Below, in pieces: positions 1 through 10,431 of a stretch of DNA of 64,000 bases; position 1 is the first letter of the stretch, and the number at the start of each line of letters is the position of its first letter. Position numbers and translations under genes: made by a program. Below the pieces are notes generated by a model that had not been told where the DNA came from, ran no database searches, and was given only the letters and a program-made list of their open reading frames with translations. The stretch is from Gammaproteobacteria bacterium (GTDB taxonomy: Bacteria > Pseudomonadota > Gammaproteobacteria > JAJPIJ01). The stretch spans positions 62,001-126,000 of the forward strand of contig JAJVIQ010000013.1 in the NCBI GenBank assembly GCA_022071965.1, written 5' to 3'.

Positions 1-175
1 CACGCCCGCGGCGGCGCCAGAGGAAGGCCGGATCCTGTTCGGTCATCTGGTTGGCAGGGCGCGAACGTCACACCCTGCCGTGGCGACCGGAGTCTTCGGT
101 GCGCAGATGCGGCTCAGCCTTGTCAACGACGGGCCGGTAACGTTCTGGCTTCAGGTCTCTCCCGGCCGTCCCTGA
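1..175 (+). CDS. dtd: D-aminoacyl-tRNA deacylase, 3' end only
   Basis: Frame 2 is open from the window edge to a TGA at 173-175 and encodes the last 57 residues of a D-aminoacyl-tRNA deacylase. This enzyme hydrolyses D-amino acids (and misloaded glycine) from tRNA in the cytoplasm. The decisive piece is the C-terminal segment [14 protein letters not shown], which is essentially identical to the end of E. coli Dtd, where the family's second catalytic-loop motif (N-x-G-P-V-T) lies. It is preceded by a [10 protein letters not shown] stretch equivalent to the family's TGRFAADM. The protein has a short SPGRP extension after the usual end. The start and the SQF motif lie outside the window. The identification is firm despite the short length. 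Confidence 0.93.
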   Translation, partial: TPAAAPEEGRILFGHLVGRARTSHPAVATGVFGAQMRLSLVNDGPVTFWLQVSPGRP

Positions 176-358
176 CGGCGGTGATTCCTGCCGAGGGCGT
201 GGTTCCCCCTCCGCCCGGACAGGATTCGCTCCCCGATCCGCATGTCCCAGGCGCGCGCCCCGCCGGGCGCTGTAAGCCACGGTCCGGCCTGGCCTAAAGC
301 GCGCACCGCGACGGCCGCTACCCTCGTCGACAATCCCGACAAGAACAGAGTGTGCGAC

Positions 359-1159
359 ATGAACCCGGCCTCACTGCAGCGATCATCGGAGATTCCCGAT
401 CACGGCGCCCGCGCCGAGGAGCCCGTGCTGGTGTTCGAGTCAAATCTCGGCGGGCAACATGTCCGGGGGGTGTCATTGCTCGCGGAGAAATGCCACGGCG
501 CCGTCGATGGCAAGGGTTGGGGGCATCATGGAAACGCCTATGGCATCCCCACGCTGGACAGCGAGATGATGCCGCTCACCCGCGGCGTGCTCACTAACTA
601 CATCCAGGGCTTCCTCAAGTATGCCGCGGCTCATCCGCAACTGCAGTTTCGCGTGACCGCTTTCGGATACGGCAATCCGAATATCGGCATGGGCGAGATC
701 GTCGAGATGTTCCGCCAGGCGCCACGCAACTGCCTGCTTCCCGGGCGGTGGATGGCGACGCTCGGCCGCCTCGACGTGGTGCGCCTGCTGCTGCTGGATG
801 CAAGCGGCTCGATGCGGGAGACCGCGGCGCAGGACAGGCTCGATGAGTACTTCGCGATCAATGCCCCGCTGTGGTCGGAGAAGCCCGTGGAGATCGTGAG
901 CGTGGGCGCCGCCGTCTCCGTGGTGGCCAACGACAGGTACGCGCGCCGCCGAAATCATCGACATCGAATCATCAGCGTCAGAGAAGACTTTTACAGGAAC
1001 TATCTCAACCAGGCGCGCGAGGAGATGGCCGTGTGGTATTCGACCAGGATGGTGACGGTCCTGGAGCCGGATCAGACCTCCCAGGGCAACATGCTGCGCC
1101 TGCTCCAGGCCGCGACCCGCGCCGGCCTGGAGATGGACGAGATCCAGATCGGTGATTGA
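359..1159 (+). CDS. A1S_2505-like protein with a diverged SLOG/DUF2493-like C-terminal half
   Basis: This is a 266-residue protein of unknown function. The ATG at 359 was chosen because the frame upstream of it is low-complexity and unlike a protein. Residues 22-131 resemble the phage-associated A1S_2505 family: VFESNLGGQH at 25-34, GNAYGIPT at 58-65, a FLKYAAAHPQLQFRVT helix-strand at 85-100, and the closing APRNCLLPGRW at 121-131. Residues 139-264 follow the layout of the DUF2493/SLOG nucleotide-sensor fold: strand plus 'GSR'-like turn near 149-151, KPVEIVSVGAAVS at 175-187, DRYARRR at 192-198, EEMA at 221-224, and SQGNMLRLLQAATRAGL at 241-257. The expected GGxxGxD and SxGT ligand loops are altered (SVGAAVS, SQGN), so ligand binding may be lost. 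It sits between dtd and the convergent hemF with no obvious operon partner. The A1S_2505 assignment is moderately sure; the SLOG part is inference. Confidence 0.7.
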   Translation: MNPASLQRSSEIPDHGARAEEPVLVFESNLGGQHVRGVSLLAEKCHGAVDGKGWGHHGNAYGIPTLDSEMMPLTRGVLTNYIQGFLKYAAAHPQLQFRVTAFGYGNPNIGMGEIVEMFRQAPRNCLLPGRWMATLGRLDVVRLLLLDASGSMRETAAQDRLDEYFAINAPLWSEKPVEIVSVGAAVSVVANDRYARRRNHRHRIISVREDFYRNYLNQAREEMAVWYSTRMVTVLEPDQTSQGNMLRLLQAATRAGLEMDEIQIGD

Positions 1160-1210
1160 TTCGTCATGGACGTGCGGGCGCGTTCAGCCGCCGCGCCTGT
1201 CCGTGGCCGT

Positions 1211-2828
<1,618 letters not shown>

Positions 2829-2869
2829 TCCCCACACCGGCCGTGCCGGCGGCCGGCGGACCCTGCATC

Positions 2870-3517
2870 ATGCGGACCGTTGCCATCATCGACTACGGCA
2901 TGAGCAATCTGCGCTCGGTGGCCCGCGCCCTGGAGTTCGTCGCTGCAGGCCGCCACCGCGTCACGATCAGCGCCGATCCGGAAACGATTGCCGGCGCCGA
3001 TCGCGTCGTATTCCCCGGCCAGGGGGCCATTGGCCAGTGCATGGACAACCTGCGGTCGCATGGCCTGCTCGATGTCCTGCGGCAATGTCTGTGCGAGAAG
3101 CCGTTTCTGGGCATCTGTCTCGGGCTGCAATCGCTCATGGAGTGGAGCGCCGAGGACGGCGGGACGGCCTGCCTGGCGTTTCTGCCGGGCCAGGTCGTGC
3201 GTTTCCCGGACACCCTCACCGACCCGGCCTCGGGCCTGCGCCTGAAGATCCCGCACATGGGCTGGAATCAGGTGGATCCCGCGCGATCCCACCCGCTGTG
3301 GGAGGGCATCGACCGCGGCGAGATGTTCTACTTCGTGCACAGCTACCACGTGGTGCCCGATAACGAGGGCGACGTTGCCGCGCGCACGGTTTACGGGCCG
3401 GAATTCGTCTCGGCATGCTGCCGGGGCAACATCTTCGCCGTCCAGTTTCATCCCGAGAAGAGCCAGCGCGCCGGGCTCGCGCTCCTGGCGAACTTTCTCG
3501 CCTGGGCGGGCGACTGA
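2870..3517 (+). CDS. hisH: Imidazole glycerol phosphate synthase, glutamine amidotransferase subunit
   Basis: The 215-residue class I amidotransferase supplies ammonia from glutamine to HisF, making imidazoleglycerol phosphate and AICAR. The catalytic triad is readable: Cys83 in GICLGLQSL, and His194 and Glu196 in QFHPEKS. N-terminal VAIIDYGMSNL is the family start, which supports the ATG at 2870. AICAR released by this step feeds PurH, whose gene lies about 2 kb away on the other strand. The usual downstream partners hisA and hisF are not next to it; a universal stress gene follows instead, so HisF must be encoded elsewhere. Confidence 0.97.
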   Translation: MRTVAIIDYGMSNLRSVARALEFVAAGRHRVTISADPETIAGADRVVFPGQGAIGQCMDNLRSHGLLDVLRQCLCEKPFLGICLGLQSLMEWSAEDGGTACLAFLPGQVVRFPDTLTDPASGLRLKIPHMGWNQVDPARSHPLWEGIDRGEMFYFVHSYHVVPDNEGDVAARTVYGPEFVSACCRGNIFAVQFHPEKSQRAGLALLANFLAWAGD

Positions 3518-3602
3518 TGCGGCGGCGAGCCTTGATCGGCATCAGGCCGCCGATCGTGCGCTATGCTATAAAGCTGAACAACTGCTGGCGGGGGGAGCGT
3601 TT

Positions 3603-4052
3603 ATGCCGGACATTCGCCGAATCGTGTGCGCCACCGATTTTTCGGGAGCCTCGAAGCACGCTTACGAGTATGCCGTCGATCTGGCGGCCAAGCTCGGAGC
3701 GGCGGTCAGCGTGATTCATGCCTATCAGATTCCGGCTTACACGCTTCCGGACGGCATGGTCGAGGTGCCGGTGGAGGTCGAGTCCAGCGTGCGCGAGCGA
3801 CTCAACGAGCAGCTCCAGGAGTTCTCGCGGAGCATAGATACCAAGGGCGTGAGTATCGACGCGCATCTGCTCGATGGCGTGCCGTACGTGGAGATTACGC
3901 ATGCGGCGCGCGAGTTGAAGGCCGATCTCGTCGTGATCGGCACCCATGGGCGCACCGGGCTGGCGCATCTGCTGCTCGGCAGCGTCGCCGAGCGTGTGGT
4001 TCGCACGTGCGAGGCCCCCGTGCTGACCATACGCGGCCCCGGCAACGCCTGA
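3603..4052 (+). CDS. Universal stress protein (UspA family)
   Basis: The 149-residue single-domain Usp carries the ATP-binding signature G-2x-G-9x-G-S: GTHGRTG at residues 113-119 and GS at 126-127. The N-terminal IVCATDFSGAS (7-17) is the usual first strand and turn. This suggests a nucleotide-binding, UspA/UspF-like cytoplasmic stress protein; its partner is unknown. A strong purine-rich Shine-Dalgarno run (GGGGGGAG, about 3590-3597) lies just before the ATG at 3603. The 85 bp after hisH leaves room for its own promoter, so it need not belong to the his operon. It is convergent with purD, with 15 bp between the stops. Confidence 0.93.
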   Translation: MPDIRRIVCATDFSGASKHAYEYAVDLAAKLGAAVSVIHAYQIPAYTLPDGMVEVPVEVESSVRERLNEQLQEFSRSIDTKGVSIDAHLLDGVPYVEITHAARELKADLVVIGTHGRTGLAHLLLGSVAERVVRTCEAPVLTIRGPGNA

Positions 4053-4067
4053 CCGGCGGCGACCGGT

Positions 4068-5354
4068 TCAGGCCCGTTCGCGCGCAACGGCGCGAAATCC
4101 GATGTCGCGCCGGTACTGCATGCCGCTCCAGCTGATCCTGGCGACCTGCTCATAGGCACGCCGCTGAGCCTGGAGCGTCGTCTCGCCGAGGGCGCAGACG
4201 CAGAGGACGCGGCCGCCCGCCGTCACGATATCCTCGCCGCGCAGTGCGGTGCCCGCGTGGAATACCTTCACCGGCGGCGACGTCGCACCGTCCAGACCGC
4301 AAATCCGGTCGCCCTTGATTACCGTGCCCGGGTAGCCGTCGGCTGCGAGCACCACGCCCAGCGCGACGCGAGGATCCCACTCGGCCCGCGTGCCCGCCAT
4401 CCGGCCGTCGAGCGCCGATTCGCACAACTCGACCAGGTCCGAGCGCAGGCGCATCAGCACCGGCTGGGTCTCGGGGTCTCCAAAGCGACAGTTGAACTCC
4501 AGGACCCTCGGGCTGCCGTCCGGCGCGATCATCAGGCCCGCGTAGAGAAAGCCGCGATAGCGTCGACCCTCCGTCAGCATGCCGCGCAGGGTGGGGCCGA
4601 TCACCTCGCTCATGATGCGCGCATGAACCTCGGGGGTCACCACCGGTGCCGGCGAATAGGCGCCCATGCCGCCGGTATTCGGTCCGCGATCCGAGTCCAG
4701 CAGGCGCTTGTGATCCTGGGAGCTGGCGAGCGGCACCGCCTGCTCGCCGTCGGCGATGACGATGAAGCTCGCCTCCTCGCCTTCGAGGAATTCCTCGACG
4801 ACGACGCGGCTGCCCGCGGCGCCGAGCAGATTTCCGCTCAGCATCTCGCGCACGGTATCCTCGGCCTCCGCGCGCGTGAGCGCAATCACCACGCCCTTGC
4901 CGGCGGCCAGCCCGTCGGCCTTGATCACGATCGGAAGCGGTCGCGTGCGCAGATAATCCACGGCGGACGCGATCTCGGTGAAGGTCCCGTGCGCGGCCGT
5001 GGGGATGCCGTGCCGCGCGAGAAATTCCTTGGTGAAGGCCTTGGAACCCTCGAGCACGGCGGCGGCACGGGTCGGGCCGAAACAGCGCAATCCCGCGGCC
5101 TCGAATTCATCGACGATCCCGGCGACCAGCGGCGCCTCCGGCCCGACGATGGTCAGATCCACGCGCCGGTCTGCTGCGAACCGCAGCAACGCGGAAATGT
5201 CCTCGGCGCCAATGGCGACGTTCTCGACCCCCGGTTCGCGACCGGTGCCGGCGTTGCCCGGCGCCACGTAGACCCGCGCGACCCGCGGGGACTGGGCCAC
5301 CTTCCATGCCAGCGCGTGTTCACGGCCGCCGCCGCCGACGATCAGCACTTTCAT
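4068..5354 (-). CDS. purD: Phosphoribosylamine--glycine ligase (GAR synthetase)
   Basis: The 428-residue ATP-grasp enzyme joins phosphoribosylamine and glycine, the second step of purine synthesis. The N-terminal nucleotide-fold motif [16 protein letters not shown] (3-18) and APGNAGT are diagnostic. The central ATP-grasp shows [12 protein letters not shown], and the metal-binding end reads [13 protein letters not shown]. Length equals E. coli PurD (429). It lies 12 bp downstream of purH in the same direction, the standard gammaproteobacterial purHD pair, and is therefore probably under the same purine control. No PurR-like operator was recognised. Confidence 0.98.
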   Translation of the reverse strand: MKVLIVGGGGREHALAWKVAQSPRVARVYVAPGNAGTGREPGVENVAIGAEDISALLRFAADRRVDLTIVGPEAPLVAGIVDEFEAAGLRCFGPTRAAAVLEGSKAFTKEFLARHGIPTAAHGTFTEIASAVDYLRTRPLPIVIKADGLAAGKGVVIALTRAEAEDTVREMLSGNLLGAAGSRVVVEEFLEGEEASFIVIADGEQAVPLASSQDHKRLLDSDRGPNTGGMGAYSPAPVVTPEVHARIMSEVIGPTLRGMLTEGRRYRGFLYAGLMIAPDGSPRVLEFNCRFGDPETQPVLMRLRSDLVELCESALDGRMAGTRAEWDPRVALGVVLAADGYPGTVIKGDRICGLDGATSPPVKVFHAGTALRGEDIVTAGGRVLCVCALGETTLQAQRRAYEQVARISWSGMQYRRDIGFRAVARERA

Positions 5355-5366
5355 CGCGTGCGCCGG

Positions 5367-6959
5367 TCAGTGCCGGAAGTGGCGTATGCCCGTGAAGACC
5401 ATGGCGATGTCGTGCTCGTTCGCGGCGGCGATCACCTCCTCGTCGCGCGCGGAGCCCCCGGGCTGGATGACTGCCGCGGCGCCGGCCTCCGCCACCACGT
5501 CGAGGCCGTCGCGAAAGGGAAAGAACGCGTCGGAGGCGACCACCGTGCCGCGCAGACGCAGGCCTGCGTTCTCGGCCTTGATGCGCGCGATACGCGTGGA
5601 GTCCACGCGGCTCATCTGTCCGGCGCCGATGCCGATGGTCTGGCCGTCGCGGCAGTAGACGATGGCGTTGGACTTCACGTACTTGGCGACCCGCCAGGCG
5701 AACAACAGGTCCGCCTGCTGGGCCGCCGTCGGCTGTCTGGCGGTCACGACGCGCAGCGTCTCGGCGCTGACCTCGGCGTTGTCGGCAGTCTGGACGAGCA
5801 GGCCGGAGCCGACTCGCTTGACGTCGTGCGCGTTTCTACCGCGCTCCCAGGCGTTGCCGGCGGCCTTCACGTCGTCCAGTGGAATCTCCAGGAGCCGGAC
5901 GTGGGGCCTGCGTGCGAATTCCTCCATCGCCTCGGGCGAGAACGCCGGGGCGATCACCACCTCGACGAACTGCCGCGTCGCTGCCTGCGCGGCGGCGCCG
6001 TCGACGGCATGATTGAACGCGATGATACCGCCGAAGGCGGAGGTGGGATCGGTGGCGTAGGCGCGCGCATAGGCCGCGGCGGGCGTCGCGCCGAGCGCCA
6101 CGCCGCATGGATTGGCATGCTTGACGATGACGCAGGCGCAGGTGTCGAAACTTCTCACGCACTCCCAGGCCGCGTCCGCGTCCGCAATGTTGTTGTAAGA
6201 GAGCTCCTTGCCCTGGCGCTGCCGCGCCGTGACCAGCGATCCCGGGGCCGGGCCGAGGTCGCGATAAAAGGCCGCCCGCTGGTGAGGATTCTCGCCGTAG
6301 CGCAGGTCCTGAAGCTTGACGAATCGGCCGTTGGCCTGTGCAGGGAACTCGCCGCGGCTGCCATCGGGACGAAACGACGAGAGGTAGTCGCTGATCGCAG
6401 CGTCGTAGCTGGAGATCCGGTTGAACGCCGCCACGGCGAGCGCAAAACGCGTGGCCTCGGACACCTCGCCGGAACGCTTGATCTCGCTCAGCACCTGCTC
6501 GTATTGGGCCGGGTCGGTCAGCACGGCGACGCCGCGCCAGTTCTTCGCGGCCGAGCGCACCATCGCGGGGCCGCCGATGTCGATGTTCTCGATTGCCTGC
6601 TCCAGCGTGCAGCTGGGCTGGCCGACCGTCGCTTCGAAGGCATAAAGATTGACCACCAGCAGATCGATCACCGGAATGCCGTGGGCGGCGAGTGTCTCCA
6701 TGTGCGCAGCGCGGTCCCGACGGGCGAGCAGGGCGCCGTGGACCTTCGGGTGCAGCGTTTTCACACGGCCGTCGAGTATCTCCGGGAAGCCGGTGAATTC
6801 GGCCACCTCCACGACGGGGATGTCGTTGTCGCGCAGCAACCTCGCGGTGCCTCCGGTCGACAACAGTTCCACGCGGAATGCGCGCAGTTCGCGGCAGAGA
6901 TCGATGATCCCGCTCTTGTCGGTCACGCTGATGAGCGCGCGCTGGATCTTCGCAGCCAT
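5367..6959 (-). CDS. purH: Bifunctional AICAR transformylase / IMP cyclohydrolase
   Basis: The 530-residue enzyme performs the last two steps of IMP synthesis. The N-terminal half (about 1-200) is the cyclohydrolase domain, beginning [14 protein letters not shown] and with GTARLL and [13 protein letters not shown]. The C-terminal half is the formyltransferase, with the catalytic Lys-His pair in VKHANPCG and the conserved RYGENPHQ and SNAIVY segments. Length matches E. coli PurH (529). The ATG at 6959 (MAAKIQRAL) is preferred over an upstream in-frame start because homology starts here. It is followed by purD and preceded by fis, the same order as in Pseudomonas. Confidence 0.98.
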   Translation of the reverse strand: MAAKIQRALISVTDKSGIIDLCRELRAFRVELLSTGGTARLLRDNDIPVVEVAEFTGFPEILDGRVKTLHPKVHGALLARRDRAAHMETLAAHGIPVIDLLVVNLYAFEATVGQPSCTLEQAIENIDIGGPAMVRSAAKNWRGVAVLTDPAQYEQVLSEIKRSGEVSEATRFALAVAAFNRISSYDAAISDYLSSFRPDGSRGEFPAQANGRFVKLQDLRYGENPHQRAAFYRDLGPAPGSLVTARQRQGKELSYNNIADADAAWECVRSFDTCACVIVKHANPCGVALGATPAAAYARAYATDPTSAFGGIIAFNHAVDGAAAQAATRQFVEVVIAPAFSPEAMEEFARRPHVRLLEIPLDDVKAAGNAWERGRNAHDVKRVGSGLLVQTADNAEVSAETLRVVTARQPTAAQQADLLFAWRVAKYVKSNAIVYCRDGQTIGIGAGQMSRVDSTRIARIKAENAGLRLRGTVVASDAFFPFRDGLDVVAEAGAAAVIQPGGSARDEEVIAAANEHDIAMVFTGIRHFRH

Positions 6960-7011
6960 GGTTCGTTCCGTTGAGGGCGCAGAGGCGGGTGGCGCGGGCC
7001 TTCGGCCGCGC

Positions 7012-7335
7012 TCAGGCATCCGGGTCGCCGGTCTTCTCCAGTCCGTACTTGCGGAGCTTCTTGCGCAGGGTGGCGCGGTTGAGTCCGAGAACCTCCGAGG
7101 CGCGCGAGAGGTTGCCTCGCACCTGCGTCAGGACGACCTCCAGCAGCGGCGCCTCGATCTCCGAGAGCACCAGTTCATAGACCTCCCCGGTCGAATGCCC
7201 GTCCAGGTTGCGGAAATAGGCGCGCAGCGATCGGCGCACGCACTCGCGCAGCGGCGGAATATCACTGTCGGGATCGGTGAGGTCGCTCCTGGCCTGCTTG
7301 GGTCGTCGCCCCCGCCTGCGGGTCTTCGCGATCAT
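7012..7335 (-). CDS. fis: Nucleoid-associated DNA-binding protein Fis
   Basis: The 107-residue protein bends DNA and regulates rRNA/tRNA promoters, recombination and growth-phase genes. The C-terminal helix-turn-helix [20 protein letters not shown] and the following KYGL are the Fis hallmark. The dimerisation helix is centred on [17 protein letters not shown]. The N-terminus is longer and more basic ([13 protein letters not shown]) than that of E. coli Fis (98 aa). Its ATG at 7335 overlaps the dusB stop in an ATGA arrangement, so translation is coupled to dusB as in the classic dusB-fis operon. Confidence 0.95.
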   Translation of the reverse strand: MIAKTRRRGRRPKQARSDLTDPDSDIPPLRECVRRSLRAYFRNLDGHSTGEVYELVLSEIEAPLLEVVLTQVRGNLSRASEVLGLNRATLRKKLRKYGLEKTGDPDA

Positions 7336-8315
7336 GCGGCGAGCGCTCCCGTAAAACGGGCGAAGTGATTCCTCACCAGCGCCAGCTGCAGATCGGCCGA
7401 CTCGATGCGGTTGACGCGTTGCCAGAGGGACTCGCCGCCGGAGACGCGGCGCAGGTACCAGCCGAGGTGCTTGCGCGCGATGCGCGGCCCCAGCGGCTCG
7501 CCGTAGAAATCGTAGATTCCGCACAGGTGCTCCTCGAGCACCGTGCCGACCTCCCGGGGAGACGGGGGCGCCAAGGTCGTGCCGCTGGCGAGGAAATGAT
7601 TGATCTCGGCGAAGATCCACGGGTTGCCCTGCGCTGCCCGTCCGATCATCACCGCGTCAGCGCCCGTGTGCCGCAGGACCGCGCAGGCATCAGCCGGTGT
7701 CCGGATGTCGCCGTTGGCGATGACCGGCATCCCGACCGCATCCTTGATCGCGGCGATCGTGTCGTATTCGGCATGACCACGGAACGCGCACGCGCGCGTG
7801 CGCCCGTGCACTGCCAGCGAGCGTATGCCCGCGGCCTGCGCGATCCTCGCGATCGCCACGCCGTTGCGGCGGGCCGGCTCGGGGCCGGTGCGGATCTTCA
7901 GCGTGACCGGTACGTCGACGGCGCCGACGACCGCCCCGAGTATGCGCGACACCAGCCGCTCATCGTGCAACAGCGCGGAGCCGGCCATCCGATTGCACAC
8001 CTTCTTCGCAGGACAACCCATGTTGATGTCGATGATCTGCGCGCCCCGATCGACATTGTAGCGGGCGAAGTCCGCGAGCAGCGCCGGCTCGGCGCCCGCG
8101 ATCTGCACCACGCGCGGACCGGGCTCACCGCGATGATCGGTGCGGCGCCGCGACTTGATCGTGTCGCGCAGCAGCGGATTCGCGCTCACCATCTCCGAGA
8201 CCGTCAGACCCGCGCCCAGCCCTCGACACAATTGCCGAAAAGCCCGATCGGTAACGCCCGCCATGGGAGCGAGCACGGCGCGCGACGCCACTGTGTACGG
8301 TCCGATGCGCAGCAC
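7332..8315 (-). CDS. dusB: tRNA-dihydrouridine synthase B
   Basis: The FMN- and NADPH-dependent enzyme reduces uridine to dihydrouridine in tRNA D-loops. The family signature MGCPAKKVCNRMAGSALL contains the catalytic cysteine. LAPMAGVTDRAFR near the N-terminus, GDIRTP and GADAVMIGRAAQGNPW (FMN phosphate site) are all present. The start is uncertain: homology with E. coli DusB begins at LRIGPYTV, which favours the GTG at 8315 (327 residues). A TTG at 8363 in the same frame would add 16 unconserved residues; neither has a convincing ribosome-binding site. It overlaps fis by 4 nt. Confidence 0.95.
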   Translation of the reverse strand: MLRIGPYTVASRAVLAPMAGVTDRAFRQLCRGLGAGLTVSEMVSANPLLRDTIKSRRRTDHRGEPGPRVVQIAGAEPALLADFARYNVDRGAQIIDINMGCPAKKVCNRMAGSALLHDERLVSRILGAVVGAVDVPVTLKIRTGPEPARRNGVAIARIAQAAGIRSLAVHGRTRACAFRGHAEYDTIAAIKDAVGMPVIANGDIRTPADACAVLRHTGADAVMIGRAAQGNPWIFAEINHFLASGTTLAPPSPREVGTVLEEHLCGIYDFYGEPLGPRIARKHLGWYLRRVSGGESLWQRVNRIESADLQLALVRNHFARFTGALAA

Positions 8316-8403
8316 GGGAGAACGGTTCTGGATATGGGGAGGGGGCGAGGATGATAGCCGCAAACCCAGCCCCAGAAAAGCCGCGCGATAAGCCGTTAAG
8401 CGG

Positions 8404-9465
8404 TCAGAGGAATTTGAATTCGAAGCTCACGGCCTCGGCGGATGTCCCGGCGATCTCGAGCACGACGTAGATGGACTGCCGCGGCTTCATGCCCGCCGCG
8501 ACGTTCACGCTGGCGTCGAGATACTCCCGCGGCTGGAATCGACGCACGCCCAGCGCGGCACCGGCCTCGTCAAAAAGCGTGAGTTCGACCACCGGGAATG
8601 GCTGCGTGAACCCGGCGTCGTTGACGATGGTTGCATTGACGAGCAACGCATCCAGGTACTGGGGATGGTCGCGGACGTCGCGCGAGACGACATGGAGCAT
8701 CGCGACATCGCGGCGCGGCGGCAGCGCGCAGGCCTTGCCTTCGCACCATGCCTGCCAGTGGGTGCGCAATCCCGGCACATGATCGAGGATCCACCCGCGT
8801 TGATACCAAGCCGCCTGCCCGAGCATGGCGATGAGCAGGAGGGCCGCTGCGATGCCCCACCACGGAGAGCCGGCGCGTTCGCGCTCGTCACTTTCGCGCA
8901 GGTAGCTGCGCAACGCCTCGACGTCGTCGCGCTCGACGCTGACATGGGGCAGATCGGACAGCAGGATCGCATCGGCGTCCGGTTCTCGGCGCATCGAGTC
9001 CTCGCCGGGCTCCGCCCCGATCAGCGGCGGGGCTGCCTGCGCCGATCCGGCAGGCGTCTCCGGCCCGGCGGCGCGCTCTTCATGCGACTCCTCGGCGCGC
9101 TTGAGGGCCTCGAGCTCCTCCTCGAACGCCCGTATCGCCAGGTCCGCGTCACGCTCCTCCATCGCGTCGGCGGCCAGGCGCAGGGATTCCTCATCGACCG
9201 CTTCCGGAGGGCTAGGAGTCTGGGCTTCCGGAGGTGGCAGGTCGTCGTATGCCCACTCGGGCATCTCGGTCGTCGCCGGGGCCTCGGGCACGGGAGCGGC
9301 GCCTTCGGCGGCCGGCGCCGCCAACACTGCGGACTCCTCCAGCAGGTTCTCGATGGCGTCGAACTGCAGGTTGCACAATCCGCACTGCACCTGGCCGCGC
9401 GCCATCTTCAGGTGTTCCGCGGACAGGCGGAACACGGTCTGGCAGCCCGGACAGCGCGTGATCAC
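8404..9465 (-). CDS. Zinc-ribbon / DUF3426 membrane protein
   Basis: The 353-residue protein has an MJ0042-type zinc ribbon at the extreme N-terminus (Cys5, Cys8, Cys28 and Cys31 in CPGC...CGLC). A long acidic, Pro/Ala-rich linker (about 40-195) follows, then one transmembrane helix (about 207-226, WWGIAAALLLIAMLG) and a C-terminal DUF3426 domain ending VSFEFKFL. This layout is common next to prmA in Gamma- and Betaproteobacteria; its function is unknown. The zinc finger should face the cytoplasm and DUF3426 the periplasm. The GTG at 9465 overlaps the prmA stop (GTGA), so the two are translationally coupled. That overlap and the zinc ribbon fix the start. Confidence 0.9.
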   Translation of the reverse strand: MITRCPGCQTVFRLSAEHLKMARGQVQCGLCNLQFDAIENLLEESAVLAAPAAEGAAPVPEAPATTEMPEWAYDDLPPPEAQTPSPPEAVDEESLRLAADAMEERDADLAIRAFEEELEALKRAEESHEERAAGPETPAGSAQAAPPLIGAEPGEDSMRREPDADAILLSDLPHVSVERDDVEALRSYLRESDERERAGSPWWGIAAALLLIAMLGQAAWYQRGWILDHVPGLRTHWQAWCEGKACALPPRRDVAMLHVVSRDVRDHPQYLDALLVNATIVNDAGFTQPFPVVELTLFDEAGAALGVRRFQPREYLDASVNVAAGMKPRQSIYVVLEIAGTSAEAVSFEFKFL

Positions 9466-10364
9466 GGGATGCCCCCGGGGCAGGGTGCACGGCGTGTGCC
9501 GTGCAGCAACGCCCACTCATCGGCAATCCGCGGTGGCCGCATCCGAAAATGGGCGGCATAGGTCTCGAGGCAGGCCTTCGCCTGCGGCGCGAGCAGGCCT
9601 GAGAGCACGATATCACCGTTCGCGCGCACGTAGCGCGCGAAAGGGGCCGCCAGCTCATGCAGCGGACCGGCGAGGATGTTGGCGAGCAACACATCGACGG
9701 CCTCTTCGTGCCAGTCCCGAGCCAGGTGCGCGTCGATCCGATCATGGACGCCGTTGCGCCGGGCGTTCTCGCGCGTGACCTGCAGGCATTGCGGATCGAT
9801 GTCGACGGCGATGGCACGGCGGGCACCGAGCCGGACGGCCGCGATCGCCAGGATGCCGGAACCGCACCCGTAATCGAGCACGATCTTTCCCCCGAGCCCG
9901 GCGCCGTCCAGCCATTCCAGGCACAGGGCGGTGGTCGGATGCGTGCCGGTGCCGAACGCCATGCCGGGGTCGAGGACGAGGTTGACCGCGCGAGGCCGCG
10001 GCGGGGTGTGCCAGCTCGGCACCACCCATAGCCGCTCGCCGAACCGCATGGGCCCGAACCGATCCATCCAGGCGCGATTCCAGTCCTGGTCGGCCAGCAT
10101 TGAGACCTCGTATGCTGGCAGCGGCCACCCGCGGAGGTTTGCCTGCAGGCCGCTCAGCAATCGATCGACGTCCTCCTCGGCGCCGAACAGGGCGGTGAGG
10201 CTGGTGCTCGACCAAAGTGTCGGCGACTCGTCGATCTGGTCGAACAGGCTGTCGCTGCCCGCCCCCTGCAACGTCACCGCCTGCGCGCCCAGAACCTCCA
10301 GTGCATCGGCAAGCCTGGCGGCCGCGTCGCGGCCAACGGTGAAACGCAACTGCAGCCAGGACAT
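9462..10364 (-). CDS. prmA: Ribosomal protein L11 methyltransferase
   Basis: The 300-residue SAM-dependent enzyme methylates the N-terminus and lysines of ribosomal protein L11. The C-terminal Rossmann domain shows motif I LDYGCGSGILAIAA, the acidic AVDIDPQ strand end, and the substrate-side LLANILAGPL loop, the family's NI-L motif. DPGMAFGTGTHPTT is the diagnostic PrmA stretch. The ATG at 10364 follows an AAGGTGAC ribosome-binding site; the GTG three codons upstream is less likely. It follows accC after 67 bp and overlaps the next gene. Confidence 0.97.
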   Translation of the reverse strand: MSWLQLRFTVGRDAAARLADALEVLGAQAVTLQGAGSDSLFDQIDESPTLWSSTSLTALFGAEEDVDRLLSGLQANLRGWPLPAYEVSMLADQDWNRAWMDRFGPMRFGERLWVVPSWHTPPRPRAVNLVLDPGMAFGTGTHPTTALCLEWLDGAGLGGKIVLDYGCGSGILAIAAVRLGARRAIAVDIDPQCLQVTRENARRNGVHDRIDAHLARDWHEEAVDVLLANILAGPLHELAAPFARYVRANGDIVLSGLLAPQAKACLETYAAHFRMRPPRIADEWALLHGTRRAPCPGGIP

Positions 10365-10431
10365 AGAGGTCACCTTGCCAGGCGGCGCCCGCAGGCGCTT
10401 TCCACGGAGGCGGACATCGCGGAGCGGCCGG

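Noticed and set aside
68-360. Two short minus-strand ORFs opposite dtd and the A1S_2505-like gene's leader
   Set aside because: They lie opposite the end of dtd and have no start site or domain.
4257-6974. Long open frame (905 codons) on the plus strand across purD and purH
   Set aside because: It is antisense to two complete, well-conserved enzymes. Its composition (Arg, His, Gly, Asp) is that of a shadow frame in GC-rich DNA.
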